Of a DNA stretch of 13,719 bases, positions 7,562-13,673 are shown piece after piece. The translations under genes and the position numbers were made by a program. The notes beneath the pieces were generated by a model, which worked only from the letters and a program-made list of their open reading frames with translations, ran no database searches and was not told where the DNA came from. The stretch's first letter is position 1. Each line of letters opens with the position of its first letter. Source of the stretch: CAG-877 sp963589235 (lineage in GTDB: Bacteria > Bacillota_I > Bacilli_A > RF39 > UBA660); assembly GCA_963589235.1 (NCBI GenBank), contig CAVAJX010000087.1:1-13719 (forward strand), given 5' to 3'.

Positions 7562-7590
7562 ATTATAACAAAAAGTACATAGTTTTTGAA
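7562..7590 (-). promoter_or_regulatory. Promoter of the rRNA methyltransferase gene
   Basis: The minus strand reads TTCAAA (7590-7585), a 17-base spacer, then TGTTATAAT with TATAAT at 7567-7562, a consensus extended -10. Transcription would start near 7555, with a short leader to ATG 7544. Confidence 0.65.
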
Positions 7591-7605
7591 TATGATTCCA
7601 TAATA
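7576..7605 (+). promoter_or_regulatory. Candidate forespore (sigma-G/F-like) promoter of the germination operon
   Basis: TACATA (7576-7581), 17 bases, then CATAATA (7599-7605). The -10 fits the sigma-G pattern CATWMTA and the -35 matches five of six of TGMATA. This suits a germination gene. The drawback is spacing: transcription would start near 7611, where the GGTGAT ribosome site begins, so the leader would be only about 8 bases. No better vegetative promoter is seen on this strand. Confidence 0.35.
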
Positions 7606-7619
7606 ATAATGGTGATTTT

Positions 7620-9017
7620 ATGAGTTTAGTAAAAAGCATTAAAAGAAAGACAAAATATTCTAAAGATTATATCGTTAAAGAAATGTCTATAAAGGGTAAA
7701 AAAGTAGTTTTATTTTTCAATGAGGTACTTACAGATAGTTCTCATATTGATGAATTTATTTTAAAACAGTTGATACTACTTGATAAAAAATCTCTTAACA
7801 AATTAGAAAATACTTTACCAGTTTCAAATATTATTAAAATTAAGTATGATGAAATGTTTGATTATGTTAATAAAGGTTTTTTAGTTATTTGTACTAAATA
7901 TGTATATGCAATTGAAGTAAAAGCAAAGCTTGATAGAGGCGTTTCAACTATAGAAAGTGAATTATCTATTGCTGGACCAAAGGACAGTTTTTCGGAGAAT
8001 TTTAATACTAATTTAGGGCTTATAAGAAGGAGAATTAAGTCAACTAATCTTTGTGTTAAAAATATGGAGATTGGAGGAAGAAGTAAGACTAAAATTGGTG
8101 TTTTATATATTGATGATATTGCTTCTATGAAAACTGTAGAAAGAGTTAATGAAGTGTTAGATAGAATAGATATTGATGGAATAATTGATTCTAGTTATTT
8201 AAAGACTACATTAGAAGGACAAAAGAGTTTCTTCCCTACTATTATGATGAGTGAAAGACCAGATAAAAGTGCCATGGCATTATTAGAGGGTAAAATTGTT
8301 ATTATTGTAGATATGAGTCCATATGCTTTGATTTTACCGAGTTTCTTTGTTGATTTTTTTCATACAACTGATGATTACTATCAAAAGTCATTTAATACTA
8401 CTTTTATTAGAATAATTCGCTTTATTTCTTTTTTAGTTGCAGTATTTACACCAGCTTTATATATTGCTGTTACAACTAGAAATTATGATATTGTTCCGTT
8501 AGATTTACTTTTAATGTTAAAAGCCGGAAGAACTTTTGTACCTTTTCCGGCCTATATAGAAGCTTTATTTATGATTATTTGTTTTGAAATACTTAAGGAA
8601 TCAGATTTGAGAATGTCTAACACGTCTGGTTCATCGGTTTCCATCTTGGGAGGATTAATACTAGGTGATGCTGCTGTTAGTGCGGGAATAGTCTCTCCTA
8701 TTATGATCATTGTAATAGCTATTTCTTCTATTGCTGGGCTTGTTTTTTCTTCGGTAGAACTAGTTAACGCATTAAGGCTATATAAAATAATTCTGTTACT
8801 TCTTGGAACTATGTTAGGAATTTATGGTGTTGTTTTAGGGACGATATACATCGTTTATAAATTGTTGACTTTAAAAGTATTTGGCATACCTTATTTAGTT
8901 CCTTTTATACCGTTTGAGAAGAATGAAATAAATGACTCTATAATTAAAAGAGAAGAAAGTGTAAAGAAGAGAAACTCATTCTTAACAAAAAATATTAATA
9001 GAGGTGAGTATAAATGA
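7620..9017 (+). CDS. Spore germination protein, GerA family A subunit
   Basis: A 465-residue protein of the GerAA/GerKA/SpoVAF family, the A subunit of germinant receptors in the spore inner membrane. Landmarks: the N-terminal soluble domain (about 25-250) with 'GPKDSFSENFNTNLGLIRRR' (119-138), 'SERPD' (211-215), 'LLEGKIVIIVD' and 'FFHTTDDYY'. The membrane part follows, with 'PALYIAVTT', 'VPFPAYIEALFM' and 'GGLILGDAAVSAGIVSP', and about five helices between 265 and 415. The length is near the usual 480-500, and all landmark motifs are present. ATG 7620 has GGTGAT upstream. Its TGA overlaps the ATG of the C-subunit-like gene by four bases, so the two are coupled. No B subunit (APC-type transporter) lies between or after them in this window. 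It implies that the organism, or its recent ancestor, forms spores. Confidence 0.93.
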   Translation: MSLVKSIKRKTKYSKDYIVKEMSIKGKKVVLFFNEVLTDSSHIDEFILKQLILLDKKSLNKLENTLPVSNIIKIKYDEMFDYVNKGFLVICTKYVYAIEVKAKLDRGVSTIESELSIAGPKDSFSENFNTNLGLIRRRIKSTNLCVKNMEIGGRSKTKIGVLYIDDIASMKTVERVNEVLDRIDIDGIIDSSYLKTTLEGQKSFFPTIMMSERPDKSAMALLEGKIVIIVDMSPYALILPSFFVDFFHTTDDYYQKSFNTTFIRIIRFISFLVAVFTPALYIAVTTRNYDIVPLDLLLMLKAGRTFVPFPAYIEALFMIICFEILKESDLRMSNTSGSSVSILGGLILGDAAVSAGIVSPIMIIVIAISSIAGLVFSSVELVNALRLYKIILLLLGTMLGIYGVVLGTIYIVYKLLTLKVFGIPYLVPFIPFEKNEINDSIIKREESVKKRNSFLTKNINRGEYK

Positions 9018-9418
9018 AAAAGATTATTGTGTTGGTCATTTTATTTATTTTGTTTGGCTTTGTCATAAAGATACCTACCTATCACGAATTAAATGATTTA
9101 GCTATTATAAAGGGTGTTGGAGTTTCTTATAAGAATAGTAGTTATACAATTTACATGAAGGAAATAATTCCTACAAGAAGTGATGATGGTATAGAATACA
9201 AATATAAAATTTATGAAGCTAGTGCTGATGATTTAGAAAGTGCATTAGAAAAAGTTGCTGATAAAACAAAAAAGAAACTTTACTATAAAAGGTGTAAGTT
9301 TCTTGTTACTGATGTTGATCATAGTGGTTTTATAAATGAAATACTTGATATTAAGCCAAAAAATATTTATCATCCTTCAGATGATGTAAAGGACGTACTA
9401 GCAAAAACTAATTCTTAA
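9014..9418 (+). CDS. Short GerC-like germination protein (N-terminal domain only, no lipobox)
   Basis: A 134-residue protein matching only the start of the Ger(x)C subunit family. After a hydrophobic N-terminus (about 3-20), 'YHELNDLAIIKGVGVSYK' matches the family's WDxRELNDLAIVxGIGID block. 'KIYEASADDLESALEKVADK' and 'KKLYYKRCKFLVTD' match the family's GxSxxEAxxN and KKLYFxHxKxLIIG blocks. Full GerC proteins are about 370 residues with a lipidated cysteine just before WDR. Here the cysteine is absent (IKIPTYHELND) and the protein ends after the first domain, so it should be anchored by its helix rather than a lipid. The four-base overlap with the A-subunit gene and the intact reading frame suggest a natural short form rather than recent damage. 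Its end overlaps the convergent gene by 11 bases. Confidence 0.75.
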   Translation: MKKIIVLVILFILFGFVIKIPTYHELNDLAIIKGVGVSYKNSSYTIYMKEIIPTRSDDGIEYKYKIYEASADDLESALEKVADKTKKKLYYKRCKFLVTDVDHSGFINEILDIKPKNIYHPSDDVKDVLAKTNS

Positions 9419-9920
9419 TTTCTTCACAGGTATATCCTTGATTTTCATAAAATTCTTTTTGTTTGTCTTTTGCATTGAAGTATTTTAGCAATGTATCATT
9501 GGCTGTATTTACTTGAACTGCAGCTTTAATAATAGTTACTGTTGTTATATTGTCTTCACTTCTTACGTCTATTCCGTTGATTGAAGAGAAAAATTGTATT
9601 TCTTCTTCTGGTGTTTTTAGGGAAGATTTTTCATTACTAACAGTTTCTTTTATAGCGTCTAGTTTTTCATACTTAATTGTATTTTGTTCTATGGAATCTT
9701 CTTTATATCTTGATCTACTTGTTATTTTATAAAGATTTATAGTATCTAGTTTTTCACACGATAATACGGAAAGATTACTGAATGATACTGTATGACTATT
9801 ATCATTTGATAAGTTTACATCTTTGATGGTTGCTCGTAAAGCTGGTGGAACAATTATAAATGATAACAATATTATAATTACTAGAAATAACAATATATTT
9901 ATTGGATTTATTTTTTTCAT
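9408..9920 (-). CDS. Unknown membrane-anchored extracytoplasmic protein
   Basis: I do not recognise this 170-residue protein. A single hydrophobic stretch (about 8-26) follows a short basic N-terminus, 'MKKINPIN', and acts as a signal anchor or uncleaved signal. The rest is a polar alpha/beta domain, probably outside the membrane, with just two cysteines, Cys55 and Cys165 in 'GYTCEE' near the end. That two-cysteine layout resembles the protein at 1793-2425 and small YehR-like lipoproteins, but without a lipobox. An AAGGATT site precedes ATG 9920. It is a monocistronic gene with its own promoter, lying tail to tail with and overlapping the germination operon. A role in spores cannot be inferred. 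Confidence 0.78.
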   Translation of the reverse strand: MKKINPINILLFLVIIILLSFIIVPPALRATIKDVNLSNDNSHTVSFSNLSVLSCEKLDTINLYKITSRSRYKEDSIEQNTIKYEKLDAIKETVSNEKSSLKTPEEEIQFFSSINGIDVRSEDNITTVTIIKAAVQVNTANDTLLKYFNAKDKQKEFYENQGYTCEEIKN

Positions 9921-9950
9921 TTGATTAATCCTTTCTATTTTTTCATGTTA

Positions 9951-9979
9951 ATAGTAACATATTGAATACTCTTTTTCAA
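9951..9979 (-). promoter_or_regulatory. Promoter of the 9408-9920 gene
   Basis: The minus strand reads TTGAAA (9979-9974), 17 bases, then TGTTACTAT with TACTAT at 9956-9951, a good -35 with an extended -10. Transcription would begin near 9944, followed by AAAGGATT and ATG 9920. It shares its bases with a hairpin read on the other strand (9957-9984). Confidence 0.6.
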
Positions 9980-9991
9980 TGTGTTTTTTTT
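9957..9991 (+). terminator. Candidate rho-independent terminator on the plus strand
   Basis: ACATATTGAA (9957-9966), an 8-base loop and TTCAATGTGT (9975-9984) form a 10-bp stem with one wobble pair, followed by a run of T to 9991. Only the plus strand has the T run, so it would stop transcripts coming from the germination operon after crossing the convergent gene. The stem is AT-rich and may be modest in strength. Confidence 0.5.
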
Positions 9992-9992
9992 A

Positions 9993-10211
9993 TTAAAGAT
10001 TTTTCAACCTATTTAATTTTTCTTGAAGAAGTTTTCTTCTGTTTTCTTCTTCTTGATTATTTACTTCATACGAGGAGTCAGACTTAATAATAATTGCTCC
10101 TTCATGAACTTCTCCTTTTATTTCATTTTTATTAAGGGTTATTTTTTCTCCGGTAGTTAGTTCTTCGCAAACTACTACGTCATCTTCTATCTTGTCTACT
10201 GCATATTTCAT
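9993..10211 (-). CDS. DUF3006 domain protein
   Basis: A small protein of 72 residues matching DUF3006: 'YAVDKIEDDVVVCEELTTGE' at the start (family pattern xVDRIEGDxAVL), a central strand pair, then 'EGAIIIKSDSSYEVNNQ' and a basic helix 'RRKLLQEKLNRLKNL'. The family is commonly encoded next to ComEC-like metallo-beta-lactamase hydrolases, as here; its function is unknown. I start it at ATG 10211, since AGGTGAT lies 4 bases upstream; GTG at 10220 is inside that site and less likely. It begins 9 bases after the stop of the hydrolase, so the two form an operon. Confidence 0.82.
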   Translation of the reverse strand: MKYAVDKIEDDVVVCEELTTGEKITLNKNEIKGEVHEGAIIIKSDSSYEVNNQEEENRRKLLQEKLNRLKNL

Positions 10212-10220
10212 ATTGATCAC

Positions 10221-11135
10221 CTACCCGTTGGTATTTGTTTTTATGGTTTTAAAAGTTATAATACTTCCATTTGACTCAGCAACAATAGAACCAGATTCAT
10301 CAGTTCTATATATTTTTATATTTTTGTTTTCAAGACGTTTAATTATTTCATCATGTGGATGTTTATATGTATTATTTTCGCCAACTGAGATAATGGCGTA
10401 AGTTGGATTTACTTTGTCTAAAAAGACTTTTGAAGTTGAATACCTTGAACCATGGTGTCCTACTTTTAATACATCACTTTGAATGTTTTTGTCGAGAAGT
10501 TTTTTTTCTACTTTTGTTGAGGCATCTCCTGTAAATAAAAATGTATTTGTGCCATGTTTTAAACGTAGTACAATTGAAGAATCATTTAAATCTTTTGAAT
10601 TGTTATCAATATATAGAGTCTCAATTGTTGTATCGGCAAATGTAAAACTTTTATCTATTTCAGGACTATTAAAAGCAACTTGTTTTTCTTCTAAAGCATC
10701 TAATACATCTTCAAATGTCTTTGTTGTTGTTAGTACTTCTGGCATATAGAATGTACCTATTGAAAAGTTTTTTATTATGTCATCCATACCACCAATGTGA
10801 TCTTCATGAGCATGGGTTCCGATTACATATTCAAACTTTTCTATGCCTAAGCTCTTAAAGTAATTTACTAAATACGGACCGTCTTCATTATTACCGGCAT
10901 CTATTAACATATATTCATTATTTTCTTCTATTAGTATAGAGTCTGCTTGTCCAACATCTAAATATGTTATTTTTAAATTATTAGATGTTTCGTTTATTAC
11001 TTCGGTTTGCCTTTCTTTAGTTGATGTGTTTTCTTTATTTTTATTATTAGTATTAGGCTGAGTATAAATTCCGTATAAATAAACTATTAATAATAGTATT
11101 AGGGCTATAATTTTATTTTTTGTTTTCTTCTTCAT
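10221..11135 (-). CDS. ComEC/Rec2-like metallo-beta-lactamase-fold hydrolase, membrane-anchored
   Basis: A 304-residue stand-alone relative of the ComEC C-terminal hydrolase domain. After a basic N-terminus there is one hydrophobic helix (about 9-24), a polar linker (25-52) and the MBL domain (54-300). It opens with 'ITYLDVGQADSILIE' and has the metal-binding motif THAHEDHIGG (107-116; His108, His110, Asp112, His113), Asp204 in 'FTGDAS', and 'VGHHGSRYS' with His227 and His228. 'KHPH' (258-261) is also typical. All metal ligands are present. Such proteins are exported to the cell surface; suggested roles are in nucleic acid or phosphodiester cleavage, none proven. An AGGAGA site precedes ATG 11135. 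It forms an operon with the DUF3006 gene. Confidence 0.92.
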   Translation of the reverse strand: MKKKTKNKIIALILLLIVYLYGIYTQPNTNNKNKENTSTKERQTEVINETSNNLKITYLDVGQADSILIEENNEYMLIDAGNNEDGPYLVNYFKSLGIEKFEYVIGTHAHEDHIGGMDDIIKNFSIGTFYMPEVLTTTKTFEDVLDALEEKQVAFNSPEIDKSFTFADTTIETLYIDNNSKDLNDSSIVLRLKHGTNTFLFTGDASTKVEKKLLDKNIQSDVLKVGHHGSRYSTSKVFLDKVNPTYAIISVGENNTYKHPHDEIIKRLENKNIKIYRTDESGSIVAESNGSIITFKTIKTNTNG

Positions 11136-11154
11136 ATGATTCTCCTATATTTTT

Positions 11155-11183
11155 ATTATACCATGTTTATTTTAAAATGAAAA
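11155..11183 (-). promoter_or_regulatory. Promoter of the MBL-DUF3006 operon
   Basis: The minus strand carries TGGTATAAT (TATAAT at 11160-11155), a perfect extended -10, with a weak TTTTCA -35 at 11183-11178, 17 bases upstream. Transcription would start near 11148, just before AGGAGA and ATG 11135. The -35 overlaps the T run of the preceding terminator. Confidence 0.6.
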
Positions 11184-11207
11184 AAGAATTATCTTATTGA
11201 TAACTCT
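11180..11207 (-). terminator. Rho-independent terminator of the mTERF-like gene
   Basis: On the minus strand AGAGTTATC (11207-11199), loop AATAA, GATAATTCT (11193-11185) form a 9-bp stem with one G-U pair, followed by TTTTT. It starts directly after the TAA at 11208 and isolates this gene from the MBL operon. Confidence 0.8.
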
Positions 11208-12740
11208 TTATTTTTGACCTGATGATTTATTATCTTTGTAATCACTATATTTATAATCTTTAAGTAACTGTTCTTTTGTTACTTTATATTTGTTTTCAAA
11301 CCTTTTTGCATGCGTAAATACTTGATTATATGCTTCTTCCTCATCAAGTAATCCTCTTTCTTTAAGGAAACAGTGTCTAGCATATACTAGTTCTGGACTA
11401 ACCATTAGTACATGAGGCTTTTCAACTATTAGCCAAGATAGTTTTAAATCACTTAGAAGTTCAAACTTTTCGGCTAAACCTTTTTCGCTATATCCAATAA
11501 CGGTTGGCAAAGTTCTAATAATTGTATGTACATCATCATCATTATATCCTAACTCTCCAAGTTTATTCATTCTTCCTTTTATATTTTCAGTCTTTAATCC
11601 TAGCATTGTTGGAAATAACTTTATCATGGAAATTATTTCATCATCTGAATATCCTGATTCTTTAAAGACTTTTATTTTTTCATCAATAGTTGATTTTTTC
11701 ATGGTATATAGAGTTGGTGAAGAAGTTGTAATTTTTAAAACTTCTTCTCTTGTTAGACTGAGTGACTCTAATTCTTTTATTTTTGTTCTTATGTTTTCAG
11801 GACTATATGTGTATAGCATTGGTACTGTTTTTGTTATTTTATGAATAGCTTCTTTACTATATCCTAATTCACTCAAAAGATTATAGATAGATTTTGCTTT
11901 ATCAGAAGTTATAGTTAACATTGTAGGGCTTCTTTTAATCATTACTACTAATTCTTCAGGAGTATATCCTAAAGCTATATATTCATTAAAGCGAGATTTG
12001 ATTCCTTCAAAATTTATACTAAATAAAGCTTGAGCTCTACTAATTATTGCGACTACATTTTGTCTTGTGAAACCAAGAGTTTCAATACTACTGATTTTTT
12101 CATTTAGGGTTTCTATTTTGAAGCCAAAGAGTGATGGTAATAAAACTAACATTCTATGTACCCTATCATGACTTATTCCTAGTTCTTCTAAATAAGATAT
12201 TTTTTGTTTCATATTATCTTTTGAAAGTCCATAAATTGCTGGGGCGGTTTTGGACATTTTCTTAATTTCTTCTGCAGAAAAGCCATATTCACTTAGAAAC
12301 TTTTCTTTATCTAGAAAATTTTCTTTGCTAAGACTATATAAAACCGGCTCGCTATTAAGCATTTTCAATAATTCTTCTTTAGCATATCCTTTAGATAGAT
12401 AAAAATTAAATCTTTCTTTTAATTTATCTTTTCCTAGTGTAAAAGTCCTTGGAGTTCTTTTTAATATACTAATAGTTTCTTCTTCTGTATGTCCTAATTC
12501 GATCAAGCAATTGTATTTTTCAAGAAACTTACCTGCTGAAACACATAATAAACTGGGAGTATCAACTGTTACTTTTATTATTTCTTCTGGTGTTAAACCC
12601 AAACCATTAAATACTGCCCAGGTAGCTTGTGTTGTTAACATTGATGTTTCTTCTAATGAATCTTTGATTAATAATGATGATGTTATTCTTTCTATTTGCT
12701 CTTCGCTATATCCTAATTTTGCAAGATATTCTTTGTACAT
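11208..12740 (-). CDS. mTERF-like helical repeat protein
   Basis: A 510-residue protein built almost wholly of tandem units of exactly 35 residues: eleven units without any insertion or deletion from residue 47 to 431. A degenerate unit with no proline comes first (about 9-46) and a shortened one closes the array (about 432-461), then a polar tail. The unit reads LGYSxEEIxKMIxxxPxLYxLSxENIxEKIxxLxE. Proline is at position 16 in ten of eleven units and the PxLL-type loop follows, as in the mTERF repeat (SMART Mterf), which forms a helical superhelix that binds mitochondrial or plastid nucleic acids. That family is regarded as eukaryotic; the flanking genes here are clearly bacterial. There is no signal peptide or membrane helix, so it is probably cytoplasmic. 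Net charge is near neutral by hand count (about 74 Lys/Arg, 72 Asp/Glu), so nucleic-acid binding is not assured. ATG 12740 has GAGGAAG upstream; it is monocistronic. Confidence 0.85.
   Translation of the reverse strand: MYKEYLAKLGYSEEQIERITSSLLIKDSLEETSMLTTQATWAVFNGLGLTPEEIIKVTVDTPSLLCVSAGKFLEKYNCLIELGHTEEETISILKRTPRTFTLGKDKLKERFNFYLSKGYAKEELLKMLNSEPVLYSLSKENFLDKEKFLSEYGFSAEEIKKMSKTAPAIYGLSKDNMKQKISYLEELGISHDRVHRMLVLLPSLFGFKIETLNEKISSIETLGFTRQNVVAIISRAQALFSINFEGIKSRFNEYIALGYTPEELVVMIKRSPTMLTITSDKAKSIYNLLSELGYSKEAIHKITKTVPMLYTYSPENIRTKIKELESLSLTREEVLKITTSSPTLYTMKKSTIDEKIKVFKESGYSDDEIISMIKLFPTMLGLKTENIKGRMNKLGELGYNDDDVHTIIRTLPTVIGYSEKGLAEKFELLSDLKLSWLIVEKPHVLMVSPELVYARHCFLKERGLLDEEEAYNQVFTHAKRFENKYKVTKEQLLKDYKYSDYKDNKSSGQK
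11448..12602 (-). repeat. Eleven 105-bp units encoding 35-residue mTERF-like repeats
   Basis: The protein units begin at residues 47, 82, 117, 152, 187, 222, 257, 292, 327, 362 and 397, each exactly 35 residues. Prolines fall at 62, 97, 132, 167, 202, 272, 307, 342, 377 and 412; the sixth unit has Gln237 instead. The units differ widely in other positions, so the array is old and is not a recent DNA duplication. Confidence 0.85.
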
Positions 12741-12814
12741 ATTACTTCCTCTTTCTCATTTGCAACTATTAGTATACACTATTTTTTAAATATTAAATAG
12801 TCTTATGTAGCATT

Positions 12815-13303
12815 TTATAACTTTATTATATTAACCGTTACGTTATTATCCTTTAGTATATTTATTAAATCAGTCGTCTTGAGCCAAATGCTTGCGGTAT
12901 TATCATTTGGATGAACACCTATTATATTGTTTGGTATTAATAATTCTTCATCAATATATACTTTTGTTTTATGTTCTTTATCATTTAAGGTTCCTAAAGG
13001 AGTAACTGAACCTTTTGTTAAGTTTAAAATTGATTTTAGTTCTTCTTCGCTGGCAAAACTTAAAGGTCTGGTATTATTATCTGTTCTAAACTTTTTTAAA
13101 TCTACTTTTTTAGAACCTTTTACAGTTATTAAATAATAATTTTCTTTTTTATCATCGTGAAGGAATAAGTTTTTGGCATCTCCCTCTTTGTATGGAGTAT
13201 TTATTTTTTCTATGTCCTTCATATTGTATACGGCTTGATGCTCGGTTATCTCATACCAGATATTTTTATTTTTCAAATATTCATATATTTCATTTTTATT
13301 CAT
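12815..13303 (-). CDS. YbaK/ProX-type aminoacyl-tRNA deacylase
   Basis: A 162-residue stand-alone editing enzyme of the YbaK/INS superfamily, nearest to the PrdX/ProXp-ala branch that removes wrongly attached alanine from tRNA(Pro). Visible blocks: 'EHQAVYNMKDIEK' near the start, 'AKNLFLHDDKKENYYLI' (43-59) with the likely catalytic Lys44, 'GSKKVDLKKF', 'GSVTPLGTLND' (98-108) and 'GVHPNDNTASIWL' (129-141). All these are characteristic of the branch, and the length (about 160-170) is typical. The substrate is inferred from the family. GAGGTAA lies before ATG 13303. It sits just downstream of a tRNA pair but is separated from it by a terminator. Confidence 0.9.
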   Translation of the reverse strand: MNKNEIYEYLKNKNIWYEITEHQAVYNMKDIEKINTPYKEGDAKNLFLHDDKKENYYLITVKGSKKVDLKKFRTDNNTRPLSFASEEELKSILNLTKGSVTPLGTLNDKEHKTKVYIDEELLIPNNIIGVHPNDNTASIWLKTTDLINILKDNNVTVNIIKL

Positions 13304-13383
13304 TTTGCTTACCTCTATTTATAATTTTTCAGTCATCATTGAATAAGTACTAAAATTGATAGTTATTAAAATATTACCAATTA

Positions 13384-13417
13384 TAAAAGAAAAAGTAATC
13401 ATTTTTTGATTACTTTT
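13384..13417 (-). terminator. Terminator of the tRNA pair
   Basis: A perfect 11-bp stem, AAAAGTAATCA on the plus strand (13391-13401) and TGATTACTTTT (13407-13417), with a 5-base loop. On the minus strand it is followed by TCTTTTAT. It lies 12 bases after the tRNA-Leu 3' end. Confidence 0.75.
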
Positions 13418-13428
13418 AATTATCAACT

Positions 13429-13513
13429 TGGTGCGGGTAACAGGAGTTGAACCTGCAAGCCTTGCGGCACTAGATCCTAAGTCTAGCGCGTCTGCCAATT
13501 CCGCCATACCCGC
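13429..13513 (-). tRNA. tRNA-Leu (anticodon UAG)
   Basis: An 85-base cloverleaf including an encoded CCA. The acceptor stem GCGGGTA pairs with TACCCGC; the anticodon stem CTAGA/TCTAG holds loop CTTAGGA with anticodon TAG (bases 13479-13477). A long variable arm with a GCC/GGC stem marks class II. The T loop is GTTCAACTC. It follows tRNA-Ile by 9 bases. Confidence 0.95.
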
Positions 13514-13522
13514 AACATAATA

Positions 13523-13599
13523 TGGTGGACCCTACAGGACTCGAACCTGTGACCGCCCGGTTATGAGCCGGATGCTCTAACCAACTGAGCTAAGGGTCC
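13523..13599 (-). tRNA. tRNA-Ile2 (CAU anticodon, lysidine type)
   Basis: A 77-base tRNA with encoded CCA. Acceptor GGACCCT pairs with AGGGTCC; the D arm is TTAGCTCAGTTGGTTAGAG; the anticodon arm is CCGGCTCATAACCGG with CAT at 13565-13563. The acceptor GGACC and the CGGCTCATAACCG arm match the minor isoleucine tRNAs of Bacillus and Mycoplasma, not elongator or initiator Met. TilS would convert C34 to lysidine to read AUA, a codon in heavy use in such an AT-rich genome. Confidence 0.88.
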
Positions 13600-13610
13600 A
13601 TTTCTATTTA

Positions 13611-13639
13611 ATGATAACATATATTTTATGTTGTTGCAA
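13611..13639 (-). promoter_or_regulatory. Promoter of the tRNA-Ile/tRNA-Leu pair
   Basis: The minus strand reads TTGCAA (13639-13634), a 17-base spacer, then TATCAT (13616-13611). Transcription would start near 13604, five bases before the tRNA-Ile 5' end. Confidence 0.55.
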
Positions 13640-13673
13640 GAGAAAAGATAAAATTTTTTTTAATTGTGTGAAA

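Noticed and set aside
11448..12602. TAL-effector-like or HEAT/PPR repeats as the identity of the repeat protein
   Set aside because: Unit length overlaps with TALE and PPR repeats, but the fixed proline at position 16 and the LGYSxEEI front with PxLLxxSxENI follow the mTERF pattern; no hypervariable residue pair or PPR signature is seen.
12778..12801. ACTATTT/AAATAGT inverted repeat downstream of the deacylase gene
   Set aside because: A seven-pair all-AT-type stem with no T run on the minus strand; likely chance in AT-rich DNA.
13319..13507. A 62-codon minus-strand open frame starting MAELADALDLG
   Set aside because: It is the reverse-frame reading of the tRNA-Leu gene, a common false protein call; the tRNA folds perfectly.
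13523..13599. CAU tRNA as elongator or initiator methionine tRNA
   Set aside because: Acceptor GGACC and the CGGCTCATAACCG arm match the isoleucine minor tRNA; initiator features (C1-A72 mismatch, three G-C pairs in the anticodon stem) are missing.
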